The notes beneath the pieces are model-generated. The model saw only the letters and a list, made by a program, of their open reading frames with translations, ran no database searches and was not told the DNA's origin. From Latilactobacillus sakei (GTDB lineage Bacteria; Bacillota; Bacilli; Lactobacillales; Lactobacillaceae): DNA of 64,000 nt. The number at the start of each line of letters is the position of its first letter. Position 1 is the first letter of the stretch. Shown here piece after piece: positions 23,071 to 32,808 of the stretch. The DNA lies in the NCBI GenBank assembly GCA_002953655.1, contig CP025839.1, positions 186,001-250,000 on the forward strand, written 5' to 3'. Both the position numbers and the translations under genes were made by a program.

Positions 23071-24626
23071 AAAAAACAACAAATCGTTGGATAGCGCTGG
23101 TCGCTATGAGCCTAGGGGTCTTTATGGGACTACTAGATGTCACCGTCGTTAATGTGGCTTTGCCCAGTATGGCGGTTGATTTTAAAACCACTTTCAGTAA
23201 CTTACAATGGGTCTTGAACGCCTATACGTTAATGTATGCGGTCAGCTTGTTAATTGTTTCCAAATTAGGGGACATGTTCGGGCGCAAGAAAATTTTTATT
23301 ATGAGTATGATTTTATTCACGGCCGCTTCTGTCGTTAACGGACTGGCACCAAACTTATTGGTATTGGATATTGGTCGTGCGGTTCAAGCAATTGGTGGCT
23401 CTGGGATGATGAGTTTATCGATGGCGCTAGTGGCATCGAACTTTGAAGGGCGTGAACGGGGAACAGCACTGGGGATTTTAGGCTCCGTCATTGGTTTTTC
23501 AACTGCCATCGGACCTTTGGTGGGAGGCTTTTTAGTCGAAAGTTTCGGTTGGCCATCAATTTTCTTCGTCAACTTACCAGTTGGGATTATTTCGGTTTAC
23601 TTAGTGATTCGGAATGTTAAAGAAACACCAGCATATGGTGCAGGCGAATCAATCGATTTTATGGGGATGTTTTTATCAGCAATTGGTTTATTCTCCGGGA
23701 TTTATGGCTTAATTCAAAAAGAACAACACATGCACTGGGCTTGGACCGACATGCGGATTATGGGGTGGTTAGTCGCTGCCGTGTTGATTCTAGCGCTCTT
23801 CGTTTTTGTGGAATTGAAAGCCAAAGCACCAATGATGAACTTGACGTTACTGACAAATCGCCATTTCGTGGGTGTTGTGATTTTGGCCTTCTCATTAGGG
23901 GCTGGCATTTTCGCCTTAGCCGCTTATCAAACGAGTTTGATGCAAAACTATATGGGATATTCAGCCTTTTCAACTGGTGTGCATCAATTACCAATGAGTC
24001 TATGGTCACTTGTCTTGGGACCATTCACCGGGGTATTAGGTTATAGATTTGGTAAAAAATGGCTGATTGCTTTTGGGTTTACAGTCTCGGCACTCGGTTT
24101 ATTAATCTTTAGACAAGTGACCACGACCGATTTTACTTACATGCAATTATTACCGTTGCTTGCGCTAACTGGGTTAGGGAATGCGATTATCAATCCAATG
24201 ATCAATACAGCGGCGATGGACAATATTAATCCTCAAGAAATCGGAATGGCCTCCGGTTTGTTGAACGTTTTCCGTCAAATTGGGATTACCGTGGGGGTCG
24301 TGATTCTCGGATTGTCACAAACAAACGCCTATGAGAGTAGCTTAAGTACTGGCTTTAGTGGGAGTTCAATCCCAAAGGCGGCAGCAACTGGGATTCACCA
24401 AGCATTAGTCGAAGCGGGTGCTTTTTCAGGGCATGCAATCGCATGGGGGCAGCAATTAGTGAAGACGCCGTATGCTGCCAAGGTGCAACAAATGGTGATC
24501 ACAGCCTTTGACAAAGGGATGATCGCTGTGGTCACGACGTCCTTAGTTTTAATGGTAATTGCCATTTTAGCAGCACTCTTCTTATTAAAAGAAACAAAAA
24601 GTGTCGATCAAAAACCCCAAAAATAA
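23067..24626 (+). CDS. MFS efflux pump, DHA2 (EmrB/QacA) family
   Basis: A 519-aa protein with ~14 predicted helices. MFS motifs are visible: DVTVVNVALPSMAVDF in helix 1 (motif D1 of the DHA2 family), KLGDMFGRKK (motif A) and GSVIGFSTAIGPLVGG (motif C, typical of antiporters). A proton-driven exporter of drugs or other toxic compounds is likely; the substrate is unknown. Translationally coupled to the PadR gene. Confidence 0.9.
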   Translation: MKKTTNRWIALVAMSLGVFMGLLDVTVVNVALPSMAVDFKTTFSNLQWVLNAYTLMYAVSLLIVSKLGDMFGRKKIFIMSMILFTAASVVNGLAPNLLVLDIGRAVQAIGGSGMMSLSMALVASNFEGRERGTALGILGSVIGFSTAIGPLVGGFLVESFGWPSIFFVNLPVGIISVYLVIRNVKETPAYGAGESIDFMGMFLSAIGLFSGIYGLIQKEQHMHWAWTDMRIMGWLVAAVLILALFVFVELKAKAPMMNLTLLTNRHFVGVVILAFSLGAGIFALAAYQTSLMQNYMGYSAFSTGVHQLPMSLWSLVLGPFTGVLGYRFGKKWLIAFGFTVSALGLLIFRQVTTTDFTYMQLLPLLALTGLGNAIINPMINTAAMDNINPQEIGMASGLLNVFRQIGITVGVVILGLSQTNAYESSLSTGFSGSSIPKAAATGIHQALVEAGAFSGHAIAWGQQLVKTPYAAKVQQMVITAFDKGMIAVVTTSLVLMVIAILAALFLLKETKSVDQKPQK

Positions 24627-24721
24627 AGTTCATTATTTTCTGAAAAGATAAGACTGTAAATTGTGATGAAAACAGTGTAAAATGGACAGAGTAAAAATAA
24701 AAAAAGTGAGGTTACTTACAC

Positions 24722-25411
24722 ATGGCTAAATTAGTTTTTATTCGTCACGGACAAAGTGAATGGAACTTATCAAACCAATTCACTGGTTGGGTTGATGTTA
24801 ACTTAAGCGAAGAAGGCGTACGCCAAGCTCAAAACGCTGGTGCTTTATTGAAAAAAGAAGGCATCCTTTTTGACCAAGCTTACACATCAGTATTGACTCG
24901 TGCCATCAAGACATTACACTATGCACTTGAAGGTTCAGACCAATTATGGATTCCTGAAACAAAATCATGGCGCTTAAACGAACGTCATTATGGTGCATTA
25001 CAAGGCCAAAACAAAGCTGAAGCAGCTGAAAAATGGGGCGACGAACAAGTTCACATCTGGCGTCGTTCATACGATACACTTCCTCCACTATTGGATGCAA
25101 GTGATGAAGGTTCAGCAGCAAACGACCGTCGTTACGCACACTTAGATCCAAAAGCGATTCCTGGTGGCGAAAACTTGAAGGTTACTTTGGAACGTGTTAT
25201 CCCATTCTGGGAAGACGAAATCGCTCCAAAATTAATCGATGGCCAAAACATCATTGTTGCAGCTCACGGTAACTCACTACGCGCCTTAACAAAATACATT
25301 GAAAACATCTCTGATGAAGACATCATGGACGTTGAAATGGCAACCGGCGAACCAGTTGTTTACGAATTAGACGAAAACTTGAATGTTGTAAGCAAGAAGA
25401 AATTAAACTAA
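24722..25411 (+). CDS. gpmA: 2,3-bisphosphoglycerate-dependent phosphoglycerate mutase
   Basis: A 229-aa glycolytic enzyme interconverting 3- and 2-phosphoglycerate. The phosphohistidine motif [16 protein letters not shown] is at the N-terminus and the second catalytic His is in [10 protein letters not shown]. Length and motifs are canonical. Codon use is strongly biased (highly expressed type). The structured repeats E and F follow immediately after the stop codon, so they form the 3' UTR of this transcript. Confidence 0.96.
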   Translation: MAKLVFIRHGQSEWNLSNQFTGWVDVNLSEEGVRQAQNAGALLKKEGILFDQAYTSVLTRAIKTLHYALEGSDQLWIPETKSWRLNERHYGALQGQNKAEAAEKWGDEQVHIWRRSYDTLPPLLDASDEGSAANDRRYAHLDPKAIPGGENLKVTLERVIPFWEDEIAPKLIDGQNIIVAAHGNSLRALTKYIENISDEDIMDVEMATGEPVVYELDENLNVVSKKKLN

Positions 25412-25532
25412 TATAGTGCGGTTGGTTGCGGTTAGCAACTGAGCATTAATAAAAAATCACCTTAATCTTGGTTTTAAGATTAAGGTGATTTTTAGATTAA
25501 GCGGAAGTTGTTGCAACCAGAAGCACGTTTTA
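25412..25532 (+). repeat. Structured intergenic repeat, copy E
   Basis: Begins at the gpmA stop. Stems: GTGC/GCAC, GGTTG/CAACC, AACT/AGTT, TTAAT/ATTAA, and a perfect 18-bp apical hairpin AAAAATCACCTTAATCTT with its complement. It keeps GAGCATTA and ends AAGCACGTTT. Confidence 0.7.
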
Positions 25533-25658
25533 AAAGAGTGCTGACTCGAACGGTTGGTTTCTGAGTATAGTGTAAAATAAGCGCCTATCATCTGAACTTT
25601 TGATGATAGGCGCTTATTTGTAACTAGACGGAAGAAGCTAGGGAGGAAGCACGTTTTA
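25533..25658 (+). repeat. Structured intergenic repeat, copy F
   Basis: Starts AAAGAGTGC directly after copy E and ends GAAGCACGTTT. The outer GTGC/GCAC is kept and the core has diverged (GAGTATAG). The apical hairpin is a perfect 18-bp stem AAATAAGCGCCTATCATC with its complement. Third head-to-tail pair. Confidence 0.65.
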
Positions 25659-25666
25659 GCTTACTC

Positions 25667-25704
25667 AAATAGGCTAGTCCCTTAGGGGATTAGCCTATTT
25701 TTTT
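25667..25704 (+). terminator. Rho-independent terminator after repeats E/F
   Basis: AAATAGGCTAGTCCC/GGGGATTAGCCTATTT with a short loop and T7. Probable end of the gpmA transcript. Confidence 0.85.
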
Positions 25705-25817
25705 GCTTAAAAGTGGCTATGCTAAATTTGTACACTAAAAAGTAATACCGAGTGTGCCTGTTTAGTGAAGTTATGCACTACCCATCAACTTTGAAGATAG
25801 TTAACCGCTAAAACTTC

Positions 25818-25844
25818 GTAGCACTTTTCTTGCTCGAGTGCTAA
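25818..25844. promoter_or_regulatory. CIRCE element (HrcA operator)
   Basis: GTAGCACTT-N9-GAGTGCTAA. The consensus is TTAGCACTC-N9-GAGTGCTAA: the right arm is perfect and the left arm has two mismatches. It overlaps the clpL -35, so HrcA repression of clpL is likely. No CtsR box (GGTCAAA repeats) is seen. Confidence 0.82.
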
Positions 25845-25857
25845 AAAGTGTTATAAT
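25830..25857 (+). promoter_or_regulatory. clpL promoter
   Basis: TTGCTC (25830-25835), 16 bp, TATAAT (25852-25857), overlapped by the CIRCE element. Confidence 0.7.
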
Positions 25858-25938
25858 AGAACCATAAGCAAAATGATTAGGTTATTGATAAGATAGCCGC
25901 TAGTCATTTAATGTTTAATATAATGGAGGTGCAGTTGT

Positions 25939-28062
25939 ATGGCAAATATGTACGGAAATGATCCTTTTTTTAATAATGATATGGATGATATCTTCAATCA
26001 AGTTTTCAGAAGAATGGGTAATTCAGAGTCAGCGCGATATGTGATTAACGGACGAGAATTATCACCGGATGAGTTTGCTCAGTATCGGGCAACTGGTAAA
26101 TTACCTAATCGAGAAAAAGAAATTGAAATTAAGCAAAATGGTGAACATGCCCTTAAAAAAGGTGGCATTCTTGAAAAATTAGGTCGAAACTTAACCCAAG
26201 AAGCACGGGATGGTTTATTAGATCCTGTGATTGGCCGGTATAATGAAATTCAAGAAACAGCTGAAATATTGAGTCGCCGGACTAAAAATAATCCCATTCT
26301 AGTTGGGGATGCAGGTGTTGGGAAGACCGCAGTGGTTGAAGGATTAGCACAAGAAATTGTGGCTGGAAAAGTACCGGAAGCCATTAAGGATAAAGAAATC
26401 TATTCAATCGATTTGTCCTCACTAGAAGCTGGGACACAATATCGTGGTTCATTTGAGGAAAATATTAAAAATTTAATTAAAGAAGTAAAAGCAGCCGGCA
26501 ACGTTATTCTCTTTTTCGACGAAATTCATCAAATTTTAGGGATTGGTTCAACTGGTGGCGAAGATGGCGGCAAAGGGTTAGCCGATATTATCAAGCCAGC
26601 TTTATCACGTGGTGAGTTGACGGTCATCGGTGCGACAACCCAAGATGAATATCGCAACACGATTTTGAAAAATGCTGCATTAGCAAGACGATTTAACGAT
26701 GTGCTGGTCAATGAACCTAGCGCAGCAGATACGGTTAAAATCTTACAGGGGATTAAAGGCTTGTATGAAAAACACCATCACATTGAACTACCAGATGACG
26801 TTTTGAAAGCGGCCGTTGACTATTCTGTTCAATATATTCCACAACGGACGTTGCCTGACAAGGCAATCGATTTATTAGATATGACTGCGGCTCATTTAGC
26901 AGCTAAACGCCCAGAAACAGATAAAGCTAAATTGGCGGCTGAACTTAAACAATTAGAAGCTGATAAAGCCGCAGCTGTCGAAGCGGAAAATTATCAAGCT
27001 GCTGAAGCGCTAAAAGTTAAAATTGAAAAAATTAAAGCGCAATTGGCAACCGATGATCAGCATGCGGCAGAAGTGATTGCGACTGTTGATGATATTGCGC
27101 AATCTGTTGAAAGATTAACCGGCATCCCGGTTGCCAAAATGGGGAGCAATGATATTCAACGCTTGAAGAACTTAGGCCAACGCTTAAAAGATAAGGTCAT
27201 TGGGCAAGATGAAGCTGTTGAAATGGTAGCGCGGGCTATTCGCAGAAATCGAGCAGGTTTTTCGGAAGGTAATCAACCAATTGGGAGCTTCTTATTTGTT
27301 GGTCCAACTGGGGTTGGGAAAACCGAATTAGCAAAACAATTAGCCTTAGATATGTTTGGTAACAAAGAAGCGATTATCCGTTTGGATATGAGTGAATATG
27401 CTGACCGGACAGCTGTTTCCAAATTGATTGGGACGACAGCTGGCTATGTTGGGTATGACGATAACTCTAATACTTTAACCGAACGCGTTCGTCGTAATCC
27501 ATATTCAATTGTCTTGTTCGATGAAATTGAAAAAGCTGATCCACAAGTTTTAACGTTATTACTACAAGTGATGGACGACGGTCGTTTAACGGATGGTCAA
27601 GGGAACGTAATCGACTTTAAGAACACGGTGATTATTGCGACATCTAATGCCGGTTTTGGCAATGAAAAATTAACCATGAATGACCAAGAAGATGCTAAAT
27701 TATTAGATAAGTTAGCACCATACTTCAGACCAGAATTCTTAAACCGTTTTAACGGGATTGTTGAATTTACGCATTTAACGAAAGCTGACTTATCACAAAT
27801 TGTGGATTTAATGTTAACCAATGTTGAACAAACATTAGCTAAAAAAGAATTGACCTTAGTTGTTTCAAAAGAAGCTAAGGATTGGTTGATGGAAGAAGGC
27901 TATGATGAAGCAATGGGAGCTCGTCCATTGAGACGGGTTATTGAACAACAAATCCGAGATAAAGTGACTGATTTTTATCTCGACCATGCAGATGTCAAAG
28001 ACTTAAAGGCCGATTTAGTTGATGATCAAATAGTCATTCAGGCAGCTGACTCTGAAAACTAA
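25939..28062 (+). CDS. clpL: Clp-family AAA+ chaperone ClpL
   Basis: A 707-aa HSP100 ATPase. It has a short N-terminus with [13 protein letters not shown], without the usual Clp-N double repeat. The first AAA+ domain has Walker A GDAGVGKT (~120) and Walker [10 protein letters not shown] short middle coiled-coil lies at about 330-370. The second AAA+ domain has [13 protein letters not shown] (~455) and [10 protein letters not shown], then the C-terminal D2-small domain. This layout is ClpL of lactic acid bacteria and streptococci, a stress disaggregase. AATGGAGGTG precedes ATG 25939. The CIRCE site indicates heat control. Confidence 0.95.
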   Translation: MANMYGNDPFFNNDMDDIFNQVFRRMGNSESARYVINGRELSPDEFAQYRATGKLPNREKEIEIKQNGEHALKKGGILEKLGRNLTQEARDGLLDPVIGRYNEIQETAEILSRRTKNNPILVGDAGVGKTAVVEGLAQEIVAGKVPEAIKDKEIYSIDLSSLEAGTQYRGSFEENIKNLIKEVKAAGNVILFFDEIHQILGIGSTGGEDGGKGLADIIKPALSRGELTVIGATTQDEYRNTILKNAALARRFNDVLVNEPSAADTVKILQGIKGLYEKHHHIELPDDVLKAAVDYSVQYIPQRTLPDKAIDLLDMTAAHLAAKRPETDKAKLAAELKQLEADKAAAVEAENYQAAEALKVKIEKIKAQLATDDQHAAEVIATVDDIAQSVERLTGIPVAKMGSNDIQRLKNLGQRLKDKVIGQDEAVEMVARAIRRNRAGFSEGNQPIGSFLFVGPTGVGKTELAKQLALDMFGNKEAIIRLDMSEYADRTAVSKLIGTTAGYVGYDDNSNTLTERVRRNPYSIVLFDEIEKADPQVLTLLLQVMDDGRLTDGQGNVIDFKNTVIIATSNAGFGNEKLTMNDQEDAKLLDKLAPYFRPEFLNRFNGIVEFTHLTKADLSQIVDLMLTNVEQTLAKKELTLVVSKEAKDWLMEEGYDEAMGARPLRRVIEQQIRDKVTDFYLDHADVKDLKADLVDDQIVIQAADSEN

Positions 28063-28102
28063 AGATTAGCGGTTTAAAATTTTTACGGAAGAAGTCCTCA
28101 AG

Positions 28103-28639
28103 ATGTTATCAAAGAATATTTCAAATAAGTTACGCCAAGCGACTGGTGTGAATGGTTTATTGTCCTTAATTTTAGGCTTATTAATCCTGTTTTTACCCGG
28201 ACAATCAGCCATGGGTGTCACGGTGATGGTAGGGGTCGTTTTTATTATTATCGGGCTATTCGACATCCTCTCTATTTTTAAAGAGGTTGATGAAAATACA
28301 TGGGTTCGACTAGGACACTTGCTCTTAGGCCTTTTGTACCTGATTGTTGGGATCTTTGTCTGCGTTAATTTAGCTGCCAGTGCGACCTACTTATTCTTAC
28401 TAGTCGGGATTTTTGTAGGAATCACGTGGTTGGTAGAAGGCTTTGTGGAACTGGGCACAGTACAATTAGCAGTTTCTAAAGGTTGGACAATATTCTCTGC
28501 CGTTTTGAGTATTGTTGCAGGGATTATTCTTCTGATGACACCACTTTACGGTGCAGTCATGCTTTGGACGTTACTAGGCGCCATTTTAGTCGTCCTTGGT
28601 ATCTTTAAAGTCGCGCATTACTTAGCTTGGCAAAAGTAA
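28103..28639 (+). CDS. HdeD-like (DUF308) membrane protein
   Basis: A 178-aa protein with six predicted helices and the internal repeat of the HdeD/DUF308 family: GLLILFLPGQSAMGVTVMVGVVFIIIGLFDI and GIILLMTPLYGAVMLWTLLGAILVVLGIFKV. In enterobacteria HdeD is linked to acid resistance; here the role is unknown. It lies 40 bp after clpL with a weak ribosome-binding site and no terminator between, so it may share clpL heat control. Confidence 0.85.
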   Translation: MLSKNISNKLRQATGVNGLLSLILGLLILFLPGQSAMGVTVMVGVVFIIIGLFDILSIFKEVDENTWVRLGHLLLGLLYLIVGIFVCVNLAASATYLFLLVGIFVGITWLVEGFVELGTVQLAVSKGWTIFSAVLSIVAGIILLMTPLYGAVMLWTLLGAILVVLGIFKVAHYLAWQK

Positions 28640-28654
28640 TCGCATGTAAATATT

Positions 28655-28702
28655 GAAAAAGGCCCCTCATACTGGTTGCTCAACCAGTATGAGGGGCCTT
28701 TT
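28655..28702. terminator. Bidirectional terminator
   Basis: AAAAGGCCCCTCATACTGGTT and its exact complement, a 21-bp perfect stem between convergent genes. Confidence 0.9.
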
Positions 28703-28710
28703 GTATTGGA

Positions 28711-29328
28711 TTACAGGTCATCGCTTTGTGCCAGTTGATAGCCCATTAACATCAATATCAGTTGTAGGATTGAAAATGCAATGACGAAAATCCAAAAATC
28801 AGATTGATTCAAGATGCTAAACACACTTGAAAGCGTTGTGTGCAATTGGTAGAAAACGTCCCAGGAGTTAATCCGTAAAAAGCGGCCAATATAAATGGCA
28901 ACGGAGGAACAAACACTCAAAATACCGAAGGTCACGGCTTGATTAATGAGGCGTTGATGGTTGGGGATAAACAGTGGATAAAGGATGAAGAGACTTGTCA
29001 GTCCTAAGGTAACACCGATAAAAATTCCACCAGCTAAGATCGCGTATTCCACAAATTGGAAGGCGGTACTCAAGCCAACCCCAATGGATGACAGGTGACT
29101 GAAATCAGTAATCATATAGAGCGCGTTGGGGAAAAAGAGGAGCCAAATCGCTGCGATTAAGTAGCGCCAACGACTGGTTTTAAATAACCGACAAAGTAAA
29201 CTCAGATCAAACGGTACTAGCGCTAAAATGATGTTCCAAATTAAGAAGGCAAACCGACTTTGATAGAGTAAAATCAACGCGAAAAAGAGCAGGATAATAG
29301 CATGAATCGTCAGAACTTTTTTGGACAA
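28711..29328 (-). CDS. DUF1361 membrane protein
   Basis: A 205-aa protein with ~6 helices. WLLFFPNALYMITDFSHL is the conserved DUF1361 signature. Function unknown. The likely start is TTG 29328, 8 nt after GGAGG; the in-frame GTG at 29337 lies within that site. Convergent with the HdeD-like gene. Confidence 0.82.
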   Translation of the reverse strand: MSKKVLTIHAIILLFFALILLYQSRFAFLIWNIILALVPFDLSLLCRLFKTSRWRYLIAAIWLLFFPNALYMITDFSHLSSIGVGLSTAFQFVEYAILAGGIFIGVTLGLTSLFILYPLFIPNHQRLINQAVTFGILSVCSSVAIYIGRFLRINSWDVFYQLHTTLSSVFSILNQSDFWIFVIAFSILQLILMLMGYQLAQSDDL

Positions 29329-29794
29329 AGGAAACACCTCCCGTTTTTTCTAAATATTAATAGTATAGCGTGAAATTAGCGCTTAAAACGTTAAACTTTG
29401 GTTAAAGCATTGTTTTTAATAGTGGTTTAAGTTGGGATGAATAAAAAATTTTTTTGGCTATCAGTGAGTGAGGAGCTATAACAATAGTTGTCACAAATTG
29501 GGGCGGAAAAGGAAACATGTCTAGGGTGAATTATCTGAGTTGTGTTTTTATGGAAAGCTAATCCGCGTTACTGATGCTAGTAACCCTTTAGAATAACAGA
29601 TGTTTTATAATTTGTGAGAGGGGGTGCAAATTATAAGTAAACGTGAAATGTGTTGCCTATAAACGTTATTAGATCAACGTTTATACTGGTTTTTTCAACT
29701 TGTATTAACGGCTGCTTTGGGATAAACTCAAGACACGTTAAGGTTATACACTAATTTAAGTGCCACTGGTGAATGAGCCGCTAGGAGGTATATC
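29329..29794 (+). other. 466-bp intergenic region before the WxL cluster
   Basis: No gene is supported. It contains a perfect 10-bp inverted repeat TATAAACGTT/AACGTTTATA (29658-29685, 8-nt loop) and a plausible promoter TTGTAT-N17-TAAACT (29700-29728) for the first WxL gene. A motif GATAAACGTT also occurs upstream of the next WxL gene (32614-32623). The composition is A/T-rich like the following cluster. Confidence 0.5.
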
Positions 29795-32425
29795 ATGAAA
29801 AAATGGTGGAAACTGCTATTCATAGGGATGATGGTCGTATTGGGCATGGCTATTTATTATCAAACAGTAAACGATAAAACGATAGCAGTTGCCGTCCACA
29901 AAAGTAAGTCATTACAAAGAGCTGTTGAAGGCTCAGTTGATTTACGCAAATTCTTTTTCATTCAAGCACCTCCCTATGCCGGTAGTGACGCACATGTAGA
30001 CCAAAGTGATGATTCAATAGCGGTTATTACGGAGGATCAAACGAAAAAACTAGGGATTTTATGGTCCAAAAAACAGATCGATTTAGACATGCCATTTACC
30101 TTAGAATCTAAATTGTATTTTAATTCGAAAAATAATACACCAGCTGATGGCATGGCAATCGTATTACAAAACGATCCGGCACAAATCAATGCTTATGGGA
30201 CTAATGGTTCGGGGCTTGGCTATTCCGGCGGCGATACAGGCACGTATTATATAAAAAATGCGGTTGCGCTCGAATTTGATCCGTTTACCAATTATTCAGC
30301 AGATACGTATTTAAAAAAGCCACATATGGCCTGGCGAATTCCTAGCGCGAAATTTCAGGGGGGCGACGACCATAAGGGGGTCCAATTTTATGATTTTGCG
30401 GCAATTAATAATAAATGGTTACCGCTAGAATATAAATGGCAACCGGATAGTAATTTAAAGTCTGGTACGTTGCAGGCAACTTGGAATGGCCTGACAACGA
30501 CCTATAAAATCGCTGATTATCCTACCCATTTTAAAGGGCGCAAAGCATTCTTTGGATTTACCGGCGCAACTGGCTGGGAAAGTGTGAAACAAGCTATCCA
30601 GTTCACCGATTTTAGGAACCCAGGACCAGCTCTAATAGTGAAAAAAAGTGTCTTCGATGCAAGTGGTCAGGCGATTGACAAGCAAGATGTTGCTGAGGGC
30701 GATACGCTCCATTATGCGATCGAAGCTGCCAATAATAATGGGATGGACGAGACCGCAGGGGCGACTTTCATAGATACGATTCCGGCTCTGACGACTTATG
30801 TTCCTGGATCAGCACGTTATCTTGTTAAAGATAGTGCGGGTATTATTAAAAAACAAGTTAAATTGGATGATGCGTCTATTTTTAAAGATGGCAAACTGGA
30901 ATATAGTGAACAAGATGGGATACAGGCTAAGACCAAGGGGGAACTTGATTTTGCGGTCAAGGTAAAGTCGCAATCGGGTGGCCAAACGATTAAGAATAGT
31001 GCGACTGTTTTTGATTTTATGGGTTTAGGTCGCTTAACCGATGAAGTGACTAATCCGGTTGCCTTAGCTAAAATTGGGCCAGTTACACAAACGGTGGCAG
31101 ATGTAACGGATAAAGGGCTGCCGGATGAAAAAGAAATCAATGCGAGTCGAATTGGGGACCAAATCCGTTATACTTTTAAAACTAAGATAGAGGGCGATTC
31201 AAAAGCTGTTTTACCAGGGATTGACCTCCTTACCGAGGAGAATGCCACTGTCCATAAAGATGCAGGTGGTCAATTGGATGCTAATTCTTTAAATGATTAT
31301 CCTAAAGAATATCGGTTAAATGATGGTAATTGGCAACCGCTCCCGCCTCAAGCTGATATGAAAGATGGCGGGGTTCATCTAACGATTTTACCCACAGACG
31401 GGGTTACGATTCATGGTGGTGATGTGGTAGAAATGCGCTACTCTAAAAAAGTCACCGCGATTCCGCCATTCAATCATTATTTTTATAACGAAGGGGTCTT
31501 CAACATTGGGTTATCGGCTGCTGATCTTGGGATGTCTGTTAAGAGTAATACGACACGATTTAAGCAAGGACTAGGCAAAGTCATTTTTAGATACATTGAT
31601 CGCCGTAACCAACAAGCAATTGGTGATCGTGAGATAACCGTTACTGGTCCCATAGGTCAGAAAATATCGGAGTTAACAACTGCTGAAACGAATGGCCATC
31701 AAGATCCCAATAAAATTCGACCGGCGTATATTGCGGGGTACGTTCCGGTCGATTATACGGACCAGTCGGATTTAACGACGGCGCAGTTTTCAAAAATCCA
31801 AGATATTGATCCAGTAATTGATGGCCAAGAGATGGTTTATACGTTTCGTTATGAAAAATCGCGTTTAGAGATGCAAGCTCCCGCAGAGATGTCATTTGGA
31901 ACAGTGTCCAATACGCCAATCGATCGGGTTTATTATCTACCGAGTCAGAAAGTAGGAAACACCAAAACGCCCTATGACATTAAAGTGGCAGATTACTGGG
32001 GGGTTAATAGTTGGCATTTATCGGTGCAACAAGCCAAGCAATTTACTGGTATTAATCCAGAAGGACAGCTAAAGACCCTAGATGATGCTCGCTTATCTTT
32101 TGATTATGGGATATTCACGACGCTTCAAAGTTCTGGCAATACAGCCAAAGATGATGTTGAAACGCATGATAAATTTACATTAATACCAGGTGGTGCTGCG
32201 ACCGAACTCATTACTTATCATAAAAAGGGGCATTATCTCGGACCGCAACAAGATAATACTGGTAACATGCAATATGATTTACCGGGTTATTCTGTTTACC
32301 GATATCAATTTGGCGATCAACAAACAATGGACTATAGTATTGGGCTCCGCGTACCAGGGACGACCAAACGCTATCAAACGAGTTATTCAACAACATTACG
32401 GTGGAATTTAACAGTTGCGCCATAG
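29795..32425 (+). CDS. WxL surface protein with L-type lectin domain
   Basis: An 876-aa exported protein. It has an N-terminal hydrophobic segment (8-24), then a legume-lectin-like domain (~45-275: DGMAIVLQNDP, SGLGYSGGDTG, AVALEFD, FFGFTGATG). DUF11-like beta domains (~285-595) and a MucBP-like segment (~600-690) follow. The C-terminal WxL domain (~700-876) carries SWHLSV and ends LRWNLTVAP. WxL domains bind peptidoglycan non-covalently, and lectin WxL proteins may bind sugars. It opens the cell-surface-complex (csc-type) region. Its last ~70 bp and its terminator are identical to those of the next gene. Confidence 0.88.
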   Translation: MKKWWKLLFIGMMVVLGMAIYYQTVNDKTIAVAVHKSKSLQRAVEGSVDLRKFFFIQAPPYAGSDAHVDQSDDSIAVITEDQTKKLGILWSKKQIDLDMPFTLESKLYFNSKNNTPADGMAIVLQNDPAQINAYGTNGSGLGYSGGDTGTYYIKNAVALEFDPFTNYSADTYLKKPHMAWRIPSAKFQGGDDHKGVQFYDFAAINNKWLPLEYKWQPDSNLKSGTLQATWNGLTTTYKIADYPTHFKGRKAFFGFTGATGWESVKQAIQFTDFRNPGPALIVKKSVFDASGQAIDKQDVAEGDTLHYAIEAANNNGMDETAGATFIDTIPALTTYVPGSARYLVKDSAGIIKKQVKLDDASIFKDGKLEYSEQDGIQAKTKGELDFAVKVKSQSGGQTIKNSATVFDFMGLGRLTDEVTNPVALAKIGPVTQTVADVTDKGLPDEKEINASRIGDQIRYTFKTKIEGDSKAVLPGIDLLTEENATVHKDAGGQLDANSLNDYPKEYRLNDGNWQPLPPQADMKDGGVHLTILPTDGVTIHGGDVVEMRYSKKVTAIPPFNHYFYNEGVFNIGLSAADLGMSVKSNTTRFKQGLGKVIFRYIDRRNQQAIGDREITVTGPIGQKISELTTAETNGHQDPNKIRPAYIAGYVPVDYTDQSDLTTAQFSKIQDIDPVIDGQEMVYTFRYEKSRLEMQAPAEMSFGTVSNTPIDRVYYLPSQKVGNTKTPYDIKVADYWGVNSWHLSVQQAKQFTGINPEGQLKTLDDARLSFDYGIFTTLQSSGNTAKDDVETHDKFTLIPGGAATELITYHKKGHYLGPQQDNTGNMQYDLPGYSVYRYQFGDQQTMDYSIGLRVPGTTKRYQTSYSTTLRWNLTVAP

Positions 32426-32493
32426 TAAAAAAGGCCCATCCTGAGCTTAAGGAGTGGGTCTTTTTTGGGGGGCAGGGTAATTATAAAAATGGA
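32354..32493 (+). repeat. 140-bp direct repeat, copy 1 (WxL gene 3' end + terminator)
   Basis: It matches 35746-35885 with a single substitution by eye. It covers the last 24 codons of the WxL domain, the terminator and ~30 bp beyond. Sequences on both sides diverge sharply. Confidence 0.85.
32431..32467 (+). terminator. Rho-independent terminator
   Basis: AAGGCCCATCCT...AGGAGTGGGTCTT stem followed by T6. It ends the lectin-WxL gene. Confidence 0.8.
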
Positions 32494-32808
32494 TTAAACA
32501 AGAATGCTGTTTTTTTAATAGTAAATTAAATTTAAAAATAATAACAACCAACTAAGGGACTAAAAATAAATTCGGTTCATTTTAAGTCGGAATATCGGTG
32601 ATAATAGTTTGCCGATAAACGTTTTACGAAGCTGTTTTTAGAGCACTTGTAACAATAGGGTTTATACTTTATACTGTTAAATGTGAACGGGGATTATGTG
32701 ATGTAAGTGCAATGTTATTTAATTAAAAATTAATTTATATAATATTTAACAAGCGCTGCTATTGTCGATAGTGTTGCAATAAAAACGATAAGTAAGAGGT
32801 GTTTTTTG
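32494..32808 (+). other. AT-rich intergenic region with promoter of second WxL gene
   Basis: No ORF is supported. Promoter candidate TTGTAA (32647-32652), 17 bp, TATACT (32670-32675), leaving a ~130-nt leader. GATAAACGTT at 32614-32623 resembles half of the inverted repeat at 29658. Confidence 0.55.

Noticed and set aside
29514-29558. 14-codon ORF (MSRVNYL...) after AAAAGGA in the region before the WxL cluster
   Set aside because: Spacing of the ribosome-binding site is too short, no promoter or terminator pair, and no sign of conservation.
30817-31140. 107-codon frame on the minus strand inside the lectin-WxL gene
   Set aside because: Shadow of a strongly supported gene; no start signals and unlike any protein I know.
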